Positions 44,790-55,800 of a DNA stretch of 64,000 bases are shown here, one piece after another. The stretch covers positions 1-64,000 of the forward strand of contig MU394129.1 in the NCBI GenBank assembly GCA_022578605.1. The letters run 5' to 3'. This DNA comes from Camillea tinctor (Eukaryota > Ascomycota > Sordariomycetes > Xylariales > Xylariaceae). A model generated the notes under the pieces. It searched no databases, was not told where the DNA came from, and saw only the letters and a list, made by a program, of their open reading frames with translations. Position numbers and translations under genes: made by a program. Within the stretch, counting starts at the first letter, position 1. The number at the start of each line of letters is the position of its first letter.

Positions 44790-47075
44790 ATGTCTTCTGC
44801 TGTGAACACCGAGTTTTCAGCTGGGCGGGCTAGGGCTGATAGTGCCAATCGCATGTCTCCGCCGGCTCATCGATCACGACAACAGCCAGGATCTGCGGTG
44901 CGTCTTCATCAGTCATCTTCCACCTCTACAACAAAAGAAAAGTAGGGAAGACGAAAAAGAAACCTATTCTGACCTGTTCTGAGAAATATAGTGTGAAGAA
45001 TGCCGGCGGAAACGGATCCGATGTGATCGGGGAACACCCCAATGTTTAGCCTGTGCTAACTCGGGCACCAAATGTGTTGTGACGACATGCGCGCCCCGGG
45101 GACCGAAAAAGGGACACCTCAGGTCGTTACAGAAGCAGATAGGTCAGTGGGCAAATTTCCTGCATGTGCCGTCGCGTGCAACTGAAATTTATTGAGTACT
45201 GTTCGCTGACCGAAGATGAAAAACGAACAGAAGAACTCGAGAATCGCCTTAAAAATCAAAGGGGCGATCTGGTAGCAGTCCAGACTCACGTTAAGTCGAG
45301 CTCCAGCTCAGACGGAGTTCCGGCTAGTGATATTGATAACGAAAGCAATCGGCGGTACAGCTTAATGGAAGATTCGTCTTTCTCCCCTCAGGACATGAAT
45401 GCTTTCTGCGATATGCCGAGCTGGACTCCATCTTTGGAAAGTCTAGGTATGGAGAACTTGGATCCAAATATCATGTTCTCGAGTTTACTCCCAGATGGCC
45501 ACGTTCAACCGGACCAACCTCTCGCTCCTCTGGGGTCTGTATTCCATCCCAATGGGATGATTTGCAATGATCTGTAAGTGACCAATCAACTTGGTTAGGG
45601 AAAGGCCAGTATATTTACTGTCTACTATAGAGATCAACTCTATTTCGATAGAGTTCACCCATTTGCGCCTATTCTACAGGAGCCTCGCTATATGTCTTGG
45701 TCTAAACGGCCAGACAAGACGAAACCCCAGATGTGCCTGCAGTATGCTATGTGGACATTAGCTTCATCCCTCTCTACACAATTCGAACTTGAACGGCGGG
45801 GGCTCTATACCGAGGCGCGACAACTTCTAGTCTCCCTCGAAGCCGAGAATCAGGCCAACCATATAAGCTTGAATTGCGTTTCCATAGAGCAGGTTCAAGC
45901 TTCGATTCTACTAGTACTATACGAATTGACCAACACCGACTGCAACTACCAGCGAGGAATATTATCTGCCGGAGGGGCTTTCCGCTTGGTGCAGATGAAA
46001 AAGCTGTACGAGATCGACGGATCAGGGGCAACACATTCTGGCTCTAGCCCTGGCGGCCAAGCTGATTGGGTTGAGTTAGAGTCTATGCGGCGAACCTTTT
46101 GGCTCGCGTATATGATCGACCGCTTTGCCAGCGCAATTGATGGCTTGCCTTTAGCCTTCAATGAACGACAAGTATGCTCCTAAAACCCCTTTTCTTCCTC
46201 GGCGTCGGATTGCAAATGACTGACTTTTAATTAGATTCGTACCCGTCTACCAGCCCCAGAGGCAAACTTCACGAGTGGACGGCCCATTACGACTTGTTTC
46301 CTCTCCGAAGTGATGAACGGGCTCGATGCAGACTATCCTTGCGACAACTCGAGCCCCTTCACCACATCTATCTTCATAGCTACCCTGTGCGGCCGGGCCC
46401 TGGAGCACAAGCACTTCCTGCCCTACGCGAGCCAGAGCCAAGGCATCGCCACATACGACTACTGTCATCAATTCCAATCGAGACAACCGCTCAACGCGCT
46501 ACTGAGCCAGCATATAAATCTGCTGTCGAATCACGTCTCGATCGCGTCCGAGAGACCGGACCCCACGCTCATTTTCCTAGCCCTACTTGCGCACATGGCG
46601 GTCTTCATTCTGTTTGAAACCATAGAATCTAAGCTGCCGCAAGGCGCGGAAGCCCAGTCCCAGGAGACCGACGCTCTGCTGGTGGACTATAAACAACGCT
46701 CGCTGAATATCGTCCATAATCTAGAGGCCCTTACTAGCATACTGGGGAACCTCAACCATTTTCGGGTATGTCATTTTTAAAAAAGAAATTCAATAATAAG
46801 AGAAATTTCTTCAGCGAACTCTATATAGGGGTATAATGAAGACTATGTCGGCTTGATAACAATACTAACATTGCTTATAGACACATCCTCTTACCCCAAT
46901 CCCCCTCCTGCTCAGCGCCAGGTTCTGCCTCGCGCGTACCGGAACAAACGATGCCTACGGTACCCTACTTCTTTCCCTCCACGCGGCATTGACGAGACTC
47001 GGAGAGTCCAACGGGCTCGCGCGAATTTGCTTGCAGCGGGTGAGCTTCGAATGCGACAACAAAGAAATGATATGA
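44790..47075 (+). CDS. Zn2Cys6 transcription factor, probable polyketide-cluster regulator
   Basis: Six exons: 44790-44897, 44992-45142, 45231-45573, 45631-46171, 46235-46765, 46881-47075, giving 622 aa. The zinc cluster, CEECRRKRIRCDRGTPQC followed by LACANSGTKC, matches CX2CX6CX6CX2CX6C exactly (Cys 37, 40, 47, 54, 57, 64). An intron ends directly before the first Cys; TAG there would be a stop if it were not spliced. RGPKKGHLRSLQKQIEELENRL forms the linker and dimerisation helix. The middle-homology domain starts near residue 205 with LYFDRVHPFAPIL and includes ESMRRTFWLAYMIDRFAS. The C-terminus is LTPIPLLLSARFCLAR onward. The start is uncertain: the ATG at 44727 would add 21 residues. Nuclear DNA-binding activator by family; its place beside the P450 and PKS suggests pathway control. 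Confidence 0.85.
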
Positions 47076-48396
47076 TGATGTGGGGGGTCTCGCAAAAAAA
47101 AAAAAGAGAAAAGAAAAAAAAACCTAAAGACGCGACGCCCGCCCCTTCTCCTTAACTATAAGATAGATTTCCCATCAAGACGTGTTTTATTCGTACTGGC
47201 GAAATCGGACACGACAACGATGTCCCCCCTTTGATAGAACATATATATAAACATAGAGCGAGCTAAAGAACAGATAGACTCGGGTCCGGCACCATCAGAG
47301 AGAGATGGAAGATGCCTTGTATGCTTATGTTGAGAGACGGAAAGACAACCACTGTTATTATTACTTGTTTATTCTAGATATCAAAGAACCTATCTATTTA
47401 GTTAAATACAAAGTGGAGCTTTGGAAAGGAGTTATATATGTGCTCCTTTTCTTGTGCCTCATCCATATTATCCAGCTCTATAGACCGACGGGAAAAGAAA
47501 GATTGCGTGACCCAATCTTTCGACCTGATGATCTTCCCTTGTGTAAAGTTATGACAGAGTCCAATAGTCGTGAGACATGTAGCTTTGGACGACAGAACAC
47601 GTCTCGCTTGTGAAAAGCTCCTATTGTGAAATCGCTACTTACATGGCCACGTAGTTTAAGCTTGAAATTAAGTGCGCCAGGGCATTACTCCCGTCCGGCG
47701 TGGCGTGTGCACAAAAATGGCGGGCGCCGCCACGTTCGCGGATAGGAGAATTACATAGTGAATAGTGCTACCATAGGCCAAGTCCGCCTTTTCCCATCGT
47801 CAAGCTCCCCATTCTCACTTTTTTTCCCCCCTTCTTCTCCTTGACCTATTCTGCATCGTACGAGCAATCCTACAAAGCGGAGCGAGATAAGCACAAAAGA
47901 ACTCTGTTCTTGGCAAGCGAAAACCGCTTTTTGCTTTTTGCTCCTGGAGAAATTGTATAGGCTGAATCATACGAGCTGAGTCAAAAAAGGTGAAATTATT
48001 TCCCCGGATGATAACTCCTGGACAGGGGTTTATACCCGCTACTGCAAAGTATCTCCGGTGGCGTAAGCTGTGCCGTGCCGTACACTGTCTGACTGTGCCG
48101 TAGGATGTGCTGTCCTGTATCTGGTCCGTCGGTCTTAGTATTCTCCAGCGAAGTGCCGTTCCAGGGTAAACCCATAAGAAGTTAAAAATACACACGGACA
48201 TAAGAATTACTATGCTTGGAGCTTACCTATACATAACATGTAAATCCATCTGCAGCCGTAATATGTACCCAAGAGGGACAGTTTTTTATCGTCATGTATT
48301 CGATAAAATTATCTTATTTGGCGCGTGGCTGTCATTCATGTGTGAATCGAAGTCGATTTTGATGTAAAGTCATGTCATGAATGAACAGGTTCACCC
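47076..48396. other. Intergenic region upstream of the P450
   Basis: Contains GTCCGG words at 47284 and 47692 and, near the P450 start, an ATTCA-N4-TGAAT inverted repeat at about 48334-48347. The open frame at 47305-47613 (102 codons) has one hydrophobic stretch but no family likeness and is not called. Confidence 0.5.
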
Positions 48397-50304
48397 ATGG
48401 CCAGAATGGAATACTCAGCACTCTTAGAATCCGTGCCCATCGCACAGGAGAACCTGCGGCTCATTGGCATTAGCGTCTTGTCCTGTCTGCTAATCTACAT
48501 TTTGTACCGGCTTGCGCTTCCGAAGCCTATTCCCGGAATCCCCTATGATCGCGATGCGGCACGACACATCCTGGGGAGTGTTCCCAGCCTGCTCAAGCTC
48601 GAAGCTGAGACGGGCGCGACTTTCGTCGACTACATGATCCACCAGAGCGAGAAGCTCAACTCTCCAATTTTCCAGGTCTTCCTAGGGCCTTTCGTGCGCC
48701 CTCATGTGGTGCTGGCCGATTTTCGGGAGTCGCAGGATATCCTCTTGCGACGCAGGGAGTTCGACCGCGCCGTGGAGTCGATGAGCGGTGTTTTCGCCGG
48801 TATGATACCGGATCACCACATCCACATGAAGACAAATGGCACCTGGAAAGCCCATCGCAAGCTGCTCCAGGATATGATGTTGCCCAATTCCTTGGCTAGC
48901 GTCGCGGGGCCCATGATCCACGCCAACACGTCAGAGCTCATCAAGCTTTGGCGTCTCAAGGCTAAGATCGGCGGCGGTCGGCCCTTCGACTCTCATAAGG
49001 ACGTTTTCCAAGGAGCCCTGGACGCCATCTTGGGCGTGGCGTTTGGCAAGGACTTTAAGCACCATGCGATACGACCCAAGGTCGAATACCTCAGCAGCCT
49101 GGACGATGCCGCAATTAAGGAACTAGGCTTGAACCGCACGGAAACGAATTATGATGAGCCAGTTACCTTCCCAGAGGGTCCAAAGGACAAGGTCATAGCT
49201 GCGATTCTGGACCTCGCAGATTCTCTCGACGGCATGCCAGGCTCAGCCTTCCCCAAGCTAAAATGGGCCTGGATTTCGCGAATGACCAACGCCCGGCACG
49301 CTATCAAGACGCGGAAGCAATTCATCGAGCGCGAGCTGAAACGCGCGGTCGAGCTACAAAAGACCAAAGAAGGCAGCGGGAAGGATCCGCGAGCCCGTGC
49401 CCAATCCGCAATCGAACTGATGGTCCGCAACGAGAGAGAGATGGCCAAGAGCAGCGGCAGAAAGCCAAACTACCTGTCACCAGTGATGAACGACGAGGTA
49501 TGCCTTACCCCTGACCGCCCCCACACATATGCCCCTCCCTACCTTGCCTATTGACCAACGACTGACGTGAACGAAACATTCTATTTTTAGATCTTCGGCT
49601 TCGTCGTCGCCGGCCACGACACCACCAGCACGACCGTAAACTGGGGCGTCAAGCTCCTCGCCGACCACCCGCAGATCACGACGCGCCTGCGCGCTGCGCT
49701 GCAGCGCAGCCACCCGGCCGCCGTGCGCGAGCGCCGCAGCCCCAACATCGACGAGATCCAGGGCTCGCGGATCCCGTACCTCGAGGCCACAATGGAGGAG
49801 CTCCTGCGGTGCGCGGGCACGACGCCCAGCGTCGACCGGGTGGCGCTCTCGGACACGGAGGTGCTGGGGCACCCGATCAAAAAGGGCACTATGGTTCTGA
49901 TGCTAGGCACGGGGCCGAGCGTGCTGCGGCCGGGCTTCGCCGTCGAGGAAGGGAGGCGCAGCGCGAGCTCGCAGGCGGCGCTGCGGGACGGCAAGGCGCG
50001 GGCGTGGGACCCGGCGGACATGGGGTTGTTCATGCCGGAGCGGTGGCTCGCGGGGGAGAACCAGGAGGTGTTCGACGCGACGGCGGGGCCGCAGCTGAGT
50101 TTCGGGCTGGGGGGCAGGTCGTGCTTCGGGAAGAAGATGGCGTACCTGGAGCTGCGGATCATACTCACGCTCATTGTGTGGAACTTCGAGCTGCTGCCGT
50201 GCCCGGCGGAGTTGTCGGGCTACGAGTCCATTATCGGGATTACGAATAAGCCGCTGAAGAGCTACGTACGGCTGCGGGAGGTAAAGCTCGGTGAAGATGC
50301 TTAG
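48397..50304 (+). CDS. Cytochrome P450 monooxygenase
   Basis: Two exons, 48397-49497 and 49591-50304, giving 604 aa, longer than the usual 500-550. The N-terminal anchor (LIGISVLSCLLIYILYRL) is followed by the proline-rich hinge PKPIPGIPYDRDAAR. The oxygen-binding I-helix is AGHDTTS at 374-380, the ExxR motif is E437-L-L-R440, and PERW follows. The haem loop FGLGGRSCFG has its Cys ligand at 545. All catalytic motifs are intact. The extra length comes mainly from a stretch before the I-helix (PVTFPEGPKDK to KPNYLSP) and one after GTGPSVLRPG. It needs a P450 reductase and NADPH, at the ER membrane. It sits between the Zn2Cys6 gene and the PKS, so it likely hydroxylates or epoxidises the polyketide. 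Exon 2 is clearly richer in GC than exon 1. I cannot assign a CYP family. Confidence 0.9.
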
Positions 50305-52872
50305 GTTATTTGAGGTATATAGGTAGTTATGAAGAATTTACGTATATAGATTGCTGTAACATTTCAGGGGGCGGATATCAAACCTATCTCCTATACTCCC
50401 TTGGCAACTTGGAGATGCATTGTAAAGTAGGTTACTACATAGACTAGTTAGAAAAAAAAATTGACTTGGTATTCTGAATAGGCCTATATTGTGGAATCCA
50501 TTCTGCTTTTTCAAAATAACTTATTACCTTGTGCTGTGTAGTGTACTTTGAAGAGAGCTATCCCAGAAGACCAAAACACATAATTTACATGTGAAATCTT
50601 GACGATCACAGTGCCGGTTCCCGCGACATAGGTCCTTATTAGCGCAGTTTACCTGCATAGTAGCGCCGTTAAGATACTTAGGTCGTACGTAATAGCGGCC
50701 GCGTAATAGGGCTGTGTAAATAAGATAGCATGGGAAACCCAACAACTCCCATGGGAATTGCTTTTTCCCATGGGGGCGTCCCACATATTTCTTGGCGGGG
50801 GGAATCCTATAGGATTCTCGCTATGAAACGTTGTTTTTGGAAGATTGTTCTTAAGTCTATAAGATTTTAGATGATCTGAGAGTCCGTAAGATTTTAGTGT
50901 CATGGGAAATGATGAGAATATTGTGGTGATAAGGGGATGAACCAAATTTAATTATACTCTTTTAAGCCTATAGCAAAACATATCATTTTGAGACATCGTC
51001 AGAATTTGTAAGGGGTAACAACCTCTTTACCGCGTTCCACGGGAAGTTCCCGGAATAAAACAAATCCCACGAATCCCCATAGGAGTTTATAGGACATAGA
51101 CAATTGTTAGTAGTCTAGGAATGTATACCCCTAGTATGTAAATTGTATGGAAACCAACGATCGACTAGTATTTGTGTTATTAAGGGTCATCTTATTACCG
51201 CCGAACCTAGCCACAGCAGGCCACAGTTAGCCATCTCCCCCTTTTTCTCAAAGTCAGCGATCGCCACCTATGTCGGCGACCACTGCCAATGATTACAACA
51301 TCATTGTCTGCAATTACTATTTTCCCAGTGTTGACAATAGATTTAATTTTGCCGGCAGTATATAGTGGTGGTGGTTGCAAATAATGAGGTGGTCGTCGCC
51401 GGTAATTGGAAGGTCGCTAACATGTATGTATAAAGGGAGGAGAGCCAATCTTGGTGATGGTCCCGTACCTTGAGACCATCGTACATATATGGGTATTATG
51501 TTATCTGTGAGAGGTTTGTACGCGATGAAGATTACATACAATGTATAAAAGTGTTCAGACGTATAATTCCTTTTTATTTCGACAGTCATATTGTCCCTGA
51601 TTATTTTCAAAAATATGCCGTTTCGAATATAGATAACTATGTACACTTAACATAATCAGCTATAACCATCTTTAAGACTGTGACCAACCTCTTGAATCGT
51701 CTCATGTCGGAGACGATCTCAGAGTCCTCCTTCCCCCGCTTCACTATAGCTAAAGGTTATGAGACTACATTATTACGATTATGAATAGAGCAATGAATAC
51801 TAGTACTATTCGAGTATGTCGATTTTGCAGCCACAGTCGAAAGAACAAAAGCAGGCCCAGACAATATAGTAAAGGGGGGTTAGGCAGTTGGCGATAGCAA
51901 CAACTAAGGAGGTGTGGCCAGCCATAGTAATGATTGACCACATCCCCCACCTTTTAATGGTTATGTGTGTATGTAAGTGATTATACAGAATAAGACCACA
52001 TGGCTTTCAGAAATTATTATACGTGTGTATGACGTCCTTGAAAATGATATGGTATGGGGTCTGGCATATTTTTATATGGCGTAAGACAGTTTTCTATGGG
52101 ATACCACATTGGAGAAATAGTAATAGGTATTGGATATAGACGTAATTACTCAGACAGCTGACAGTGCCTCAATAGTACTATGGGGGCAGTAGAGCCATAT
52201 ATCTTGTTCACCTGCAAAGATACTGTCATAGTATTGTTACACACACTTGTATATATAAGACCATCCACTGTTAGGCCTACCACTAGTAGCATGCCTCCAT
52301 TACATCTACATCTCAAATACAACACCATGACCACGATACTATGATAGATACAAACACCACTTACCCATGTAATGGTGTAAATATGATTATTAGATTCAGT
52401 ATGTAAGAGTGAAAGTCTTCTAGCTAACAAGCTGCAACTAACTGGAAGATTTTCTTTTTTTAATAATTATCGCAAACTACTCCAAGTTAATTCGTCCCAA
52501 CTCAGCAAAAGGTATGACATTAGATCGTCTAAGACGCGATTCGTTTTGCAGTCACGAAAGGCCTCAAGTTCCTGTATTCATTGTGAAATGGTATGAAATT
52601 GTAGAAAAATCTATAGCTAAGTAAATACAAAATCTCTAAACGTGAGAGAGCATAATAATACGTTAAAGGAAAACCCATAAATACATGATCCATAACATAA
52701 CTCCAAGATAGAAAGTCAGATAAAAGTGAAATATGTGAGTAGCTTCTTTTTTGTTGTGTGTGTGTGCAGTGCAGTAGTCGTCGTCGTCCTTTATCCAACA
52801 ATCTATCTTGTCTTATCATCCATCCGTCTCATCCCATCTCATCTTATTTTCTTTATATTTATATTTATTTAT
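50305..52872. other. AT-rich intergenic block between P450 and PKS
   Basis: About 2.6 kb, strongly AT-rich, with no convincing gene. At 51250-51460 it contains several GGTGGTCG/GGTCGC words resembling those near 36.6-36.9 kb, with an imperfect inverted arrangement. The last ~130 bp before the PKS stop are T-rich (TTTATTTATTTATTTA at about 52858-52878) and probably its 3'UTR. Confidence 0.5.
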
Positions 52873-55800
52873 TTATTTAGCAGGAGCAGCAGCCTGCTGC
52901 ATGATCAAGTCCTCGACGAACTCAGCCAAGACCTGGAGCGACTTCTGCGGGCTCATGATGTGCAAGAACGGCACGTCAGCGCGGAACGCCGCCCAGAACC
53001 ACGACCGGAACTCGGACGCAATCATGCTGTCGACACCAAACTCGGGCAGCGCCTTGCGCTGGTCCACCTGGTCCAGCGGCATCAGGATCAAGCTCGAGAA
53101 CCGCTTCTTCATCAGGTTGAGGATCGCCTCCTGCATGCTGGCCGCCGAAGCTTCGGGCGCCAGTGTTGGTGCCAAGCTAGCCGGCGCGTCCTTGAACCAC
53201 GGTGCCGCAGCGGCAGTGGCGGCCGCTGCGCCGGCACCCGAGGAGGATGCCTCTGAAGCCGCGGCGCGGGCTGCGGTCTCGGCCTGGAAGGAGGCCCGGA
53301 GCAGGGACGCGCGCGCCTCGACCATGACACCGTGGGTGGCGACGTCGAAGCCACGGGCGGCGAGGGAGCGGAGGCCGTCGGCCTCGAGACCGGTGAGCAG
53401 GTGGGACTCCTTGACAGCGGCGCTCTGCTCGCTAGCGAGCGCGAGGTCGACGACCTGGAGGAGCTCGTCTTCGTTGAGGGGCTGGATGCCCTTGCGCAGG
53501 AGCAGGGCTTCGATCTCGGGGTTCTCGTGCAGGTAGCCGACCTCGGAGATCATGCCCAGGCCGACGGAGACGCAGGGCTGGCCGCGGGACCGGCGCCAGC
53601 GTGCGAACGCATCGAGGAACCCGTTCGCCGCGCAGTAGTTGCTCTCAGTGGCGGTGCCGACGGTGCCCGAGATGGAGGAGGTCAGCAGGAAGAAGTCCAG
53701 CTCGTAGCCCACGGCGATGCGCTCCACCGCGTTGTGCAGGTTCCAGGTTCCCTGGTACTTGGGGTCGATGCCGGTGTGCCAGGCCTCGTTGGGCATGGTC
53801 GAGAAGAGGGCCTCGTGGAGACCCATGGCGGCCTGGATGACACCGCCGATCTGGCGGCCGGTGGCGACGCAGGCGGTAACCGCGGCGGTGACATCGGCCA
53901 CCTTGCAGACATCACCGCGGACTACGTCCACGGTAGCTCCGGCCTGAGTCAAGCGGAGGACGAGCTGCTGGGCACTGGGCTTGTCGGCACCAGAGCGGCC
54001 TAGGAAGACGAAGTGGCGAGCACCGCGCGACATCATCCATCGGCTCAAACTGCGGCCTAGACCACCGAGACAGCCGACCAGGAGGTAGATCTTGTCAGAG
54101 TCGAAGCGGCTGAGGTAAGGAGCCGGGGCGACGGGCACGCGGGCCTGGGGGTTCTCCATGGAGATGACCACCTTGCCGACACGGTCCTTGTTGCCGAAGA
54201 AGCGGTAGGCCTGCGAGACCTGGGTGATGTCGAACACTCGGCTGGGCAGGGGGTCGATCTTGCCGGCGCGGTAGAGATCGAGAGTCTCGACCATCAGGCG
54301 GTCCCAGATGGCGCGGTTGTAGGGGTCCTTGGCGTAGAAGAGCTCCGACAGGTCGAAGGCAGTGAAGGTGGCGTTCTTGAGGAAGACGCGCATGTCAAGT
54401 CTACCAGCGTCGATGAGCTCGCGCTTGCCGACCTCGACAAAGCGGCCGAAGTCCGCGAGACAGCTCTCCCAGCTGCTGTGCATGAGGTCGCCGACCAGCG
54501 AGTTAAGAACAACGTCGACGCCGCGGCCATTAGTGGCATCACGGACGCCCTGGACGAACGTGTCGTCGCGCGAGTTGAAGATGTGGGAAGCCGGCACGCC
54601 GAGCTCGTTGATCAGGTAGTCACGCTTGCCCTGAGAGCCGCAGGTGGTGTAGACCGTAGCGCCGATCTGTTGGGCCAGCTTGATGGCTGCGATACCGAAG
54701 CCGCCGGAGCCGGCGTGCACGAGGACCGACTCGCCCTTGCGGAGGTGAGCGCGGTCGTTAAGGGCGTATAGCGCGGTGGCGTAGACGACCAGGAGCGTGG
54801 GAACGACGGTGAACTCCTCGTGGTCAAGGAGCTGGTGCACGCAGCCGACGGGCACGCGGGCGGTGGTGCCGATGTGGAAGGGAGCGTAGGCGACGACGCG
54901 GTCGCCGACCTTGAGGCGCTGTTGCTCGCCATCGGCAGTGGGGCCAACAGCTGTCACGACACCGGAGAAGTCGAAGGCAGTGGTCTTGTTGCGGGTCTCG
55001 ACGCGGCCACCCATGGCGTACACGTCCTTGGCGTTGAGACTGACGGCCTTGACCTCGATATCGACAAAGCCCGTGGCGGGGGGCGCATCGTCACCTGGCT
55101 CGCACATCTGCTGGAAGTACATAGTGTCGGTGACACCGGGTCGGCCGATGGTGAGGCGGGCAGGGTTGGCCTCAGCCAGGGTCTGGGTCTCAGCCTTGAC
55201 GGTCTGGGGGTTCAGACGGCGGCGGAAGAGAGAGTTGGTCTCGGAGTCAGGGGCGTATCTGCTGACGTTGACAACACCGTCGACAGAGATGAACTCGCAG
55301 TCGTCCTGCTCGTAGAAGGCGACGAGGCCTGAGACAATGTTGCGGCACATGTTCTCGACCTCCTTAGGGTCGGGACGTTGTTGCTTCTGGGCGAAGGCAG
55401 GTCCAACATCCAGAATCGACCATCGGAGCCTGGGCTGCTCCAGCATCACAGCGCGCGAAAGGCCGCTGGACAGGGTGAGGTTAGGGTCGGGGGCGTTTCC
55501 AAGCATGTTCGCTCCAGTGACCCAGAGTAGGTCAGGTACCACATCGAGGACGGATCGGAGGCGGTCCATGTCCTTCGGGTTGATGCTGGCAAGGAATTCG
55601 GCCTCAACCTCGAGAAGTGACACGCACATGTCATCCTCCTTAACCTTCACAGTGTCGAGCTTGTCCAGTCCGATGATGTTCACTTTGTTTACGCCGGCCT
55701 TGACTTGCAAGTAGGGAGCCAATACCTTGGCGAAGTCGGCAGCGCAGCTCGAGGCTTGCTCAGGTAGCAGGATCACTGCGTTGCGGCCCTGCAGCTTGGT

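Noticed and set aside
47305..47613. 102-codon frame with one hydrophobic segment between the regulator and P450
   Set aside because: No likeness to any family, and codon use resembles intergenic DNA.
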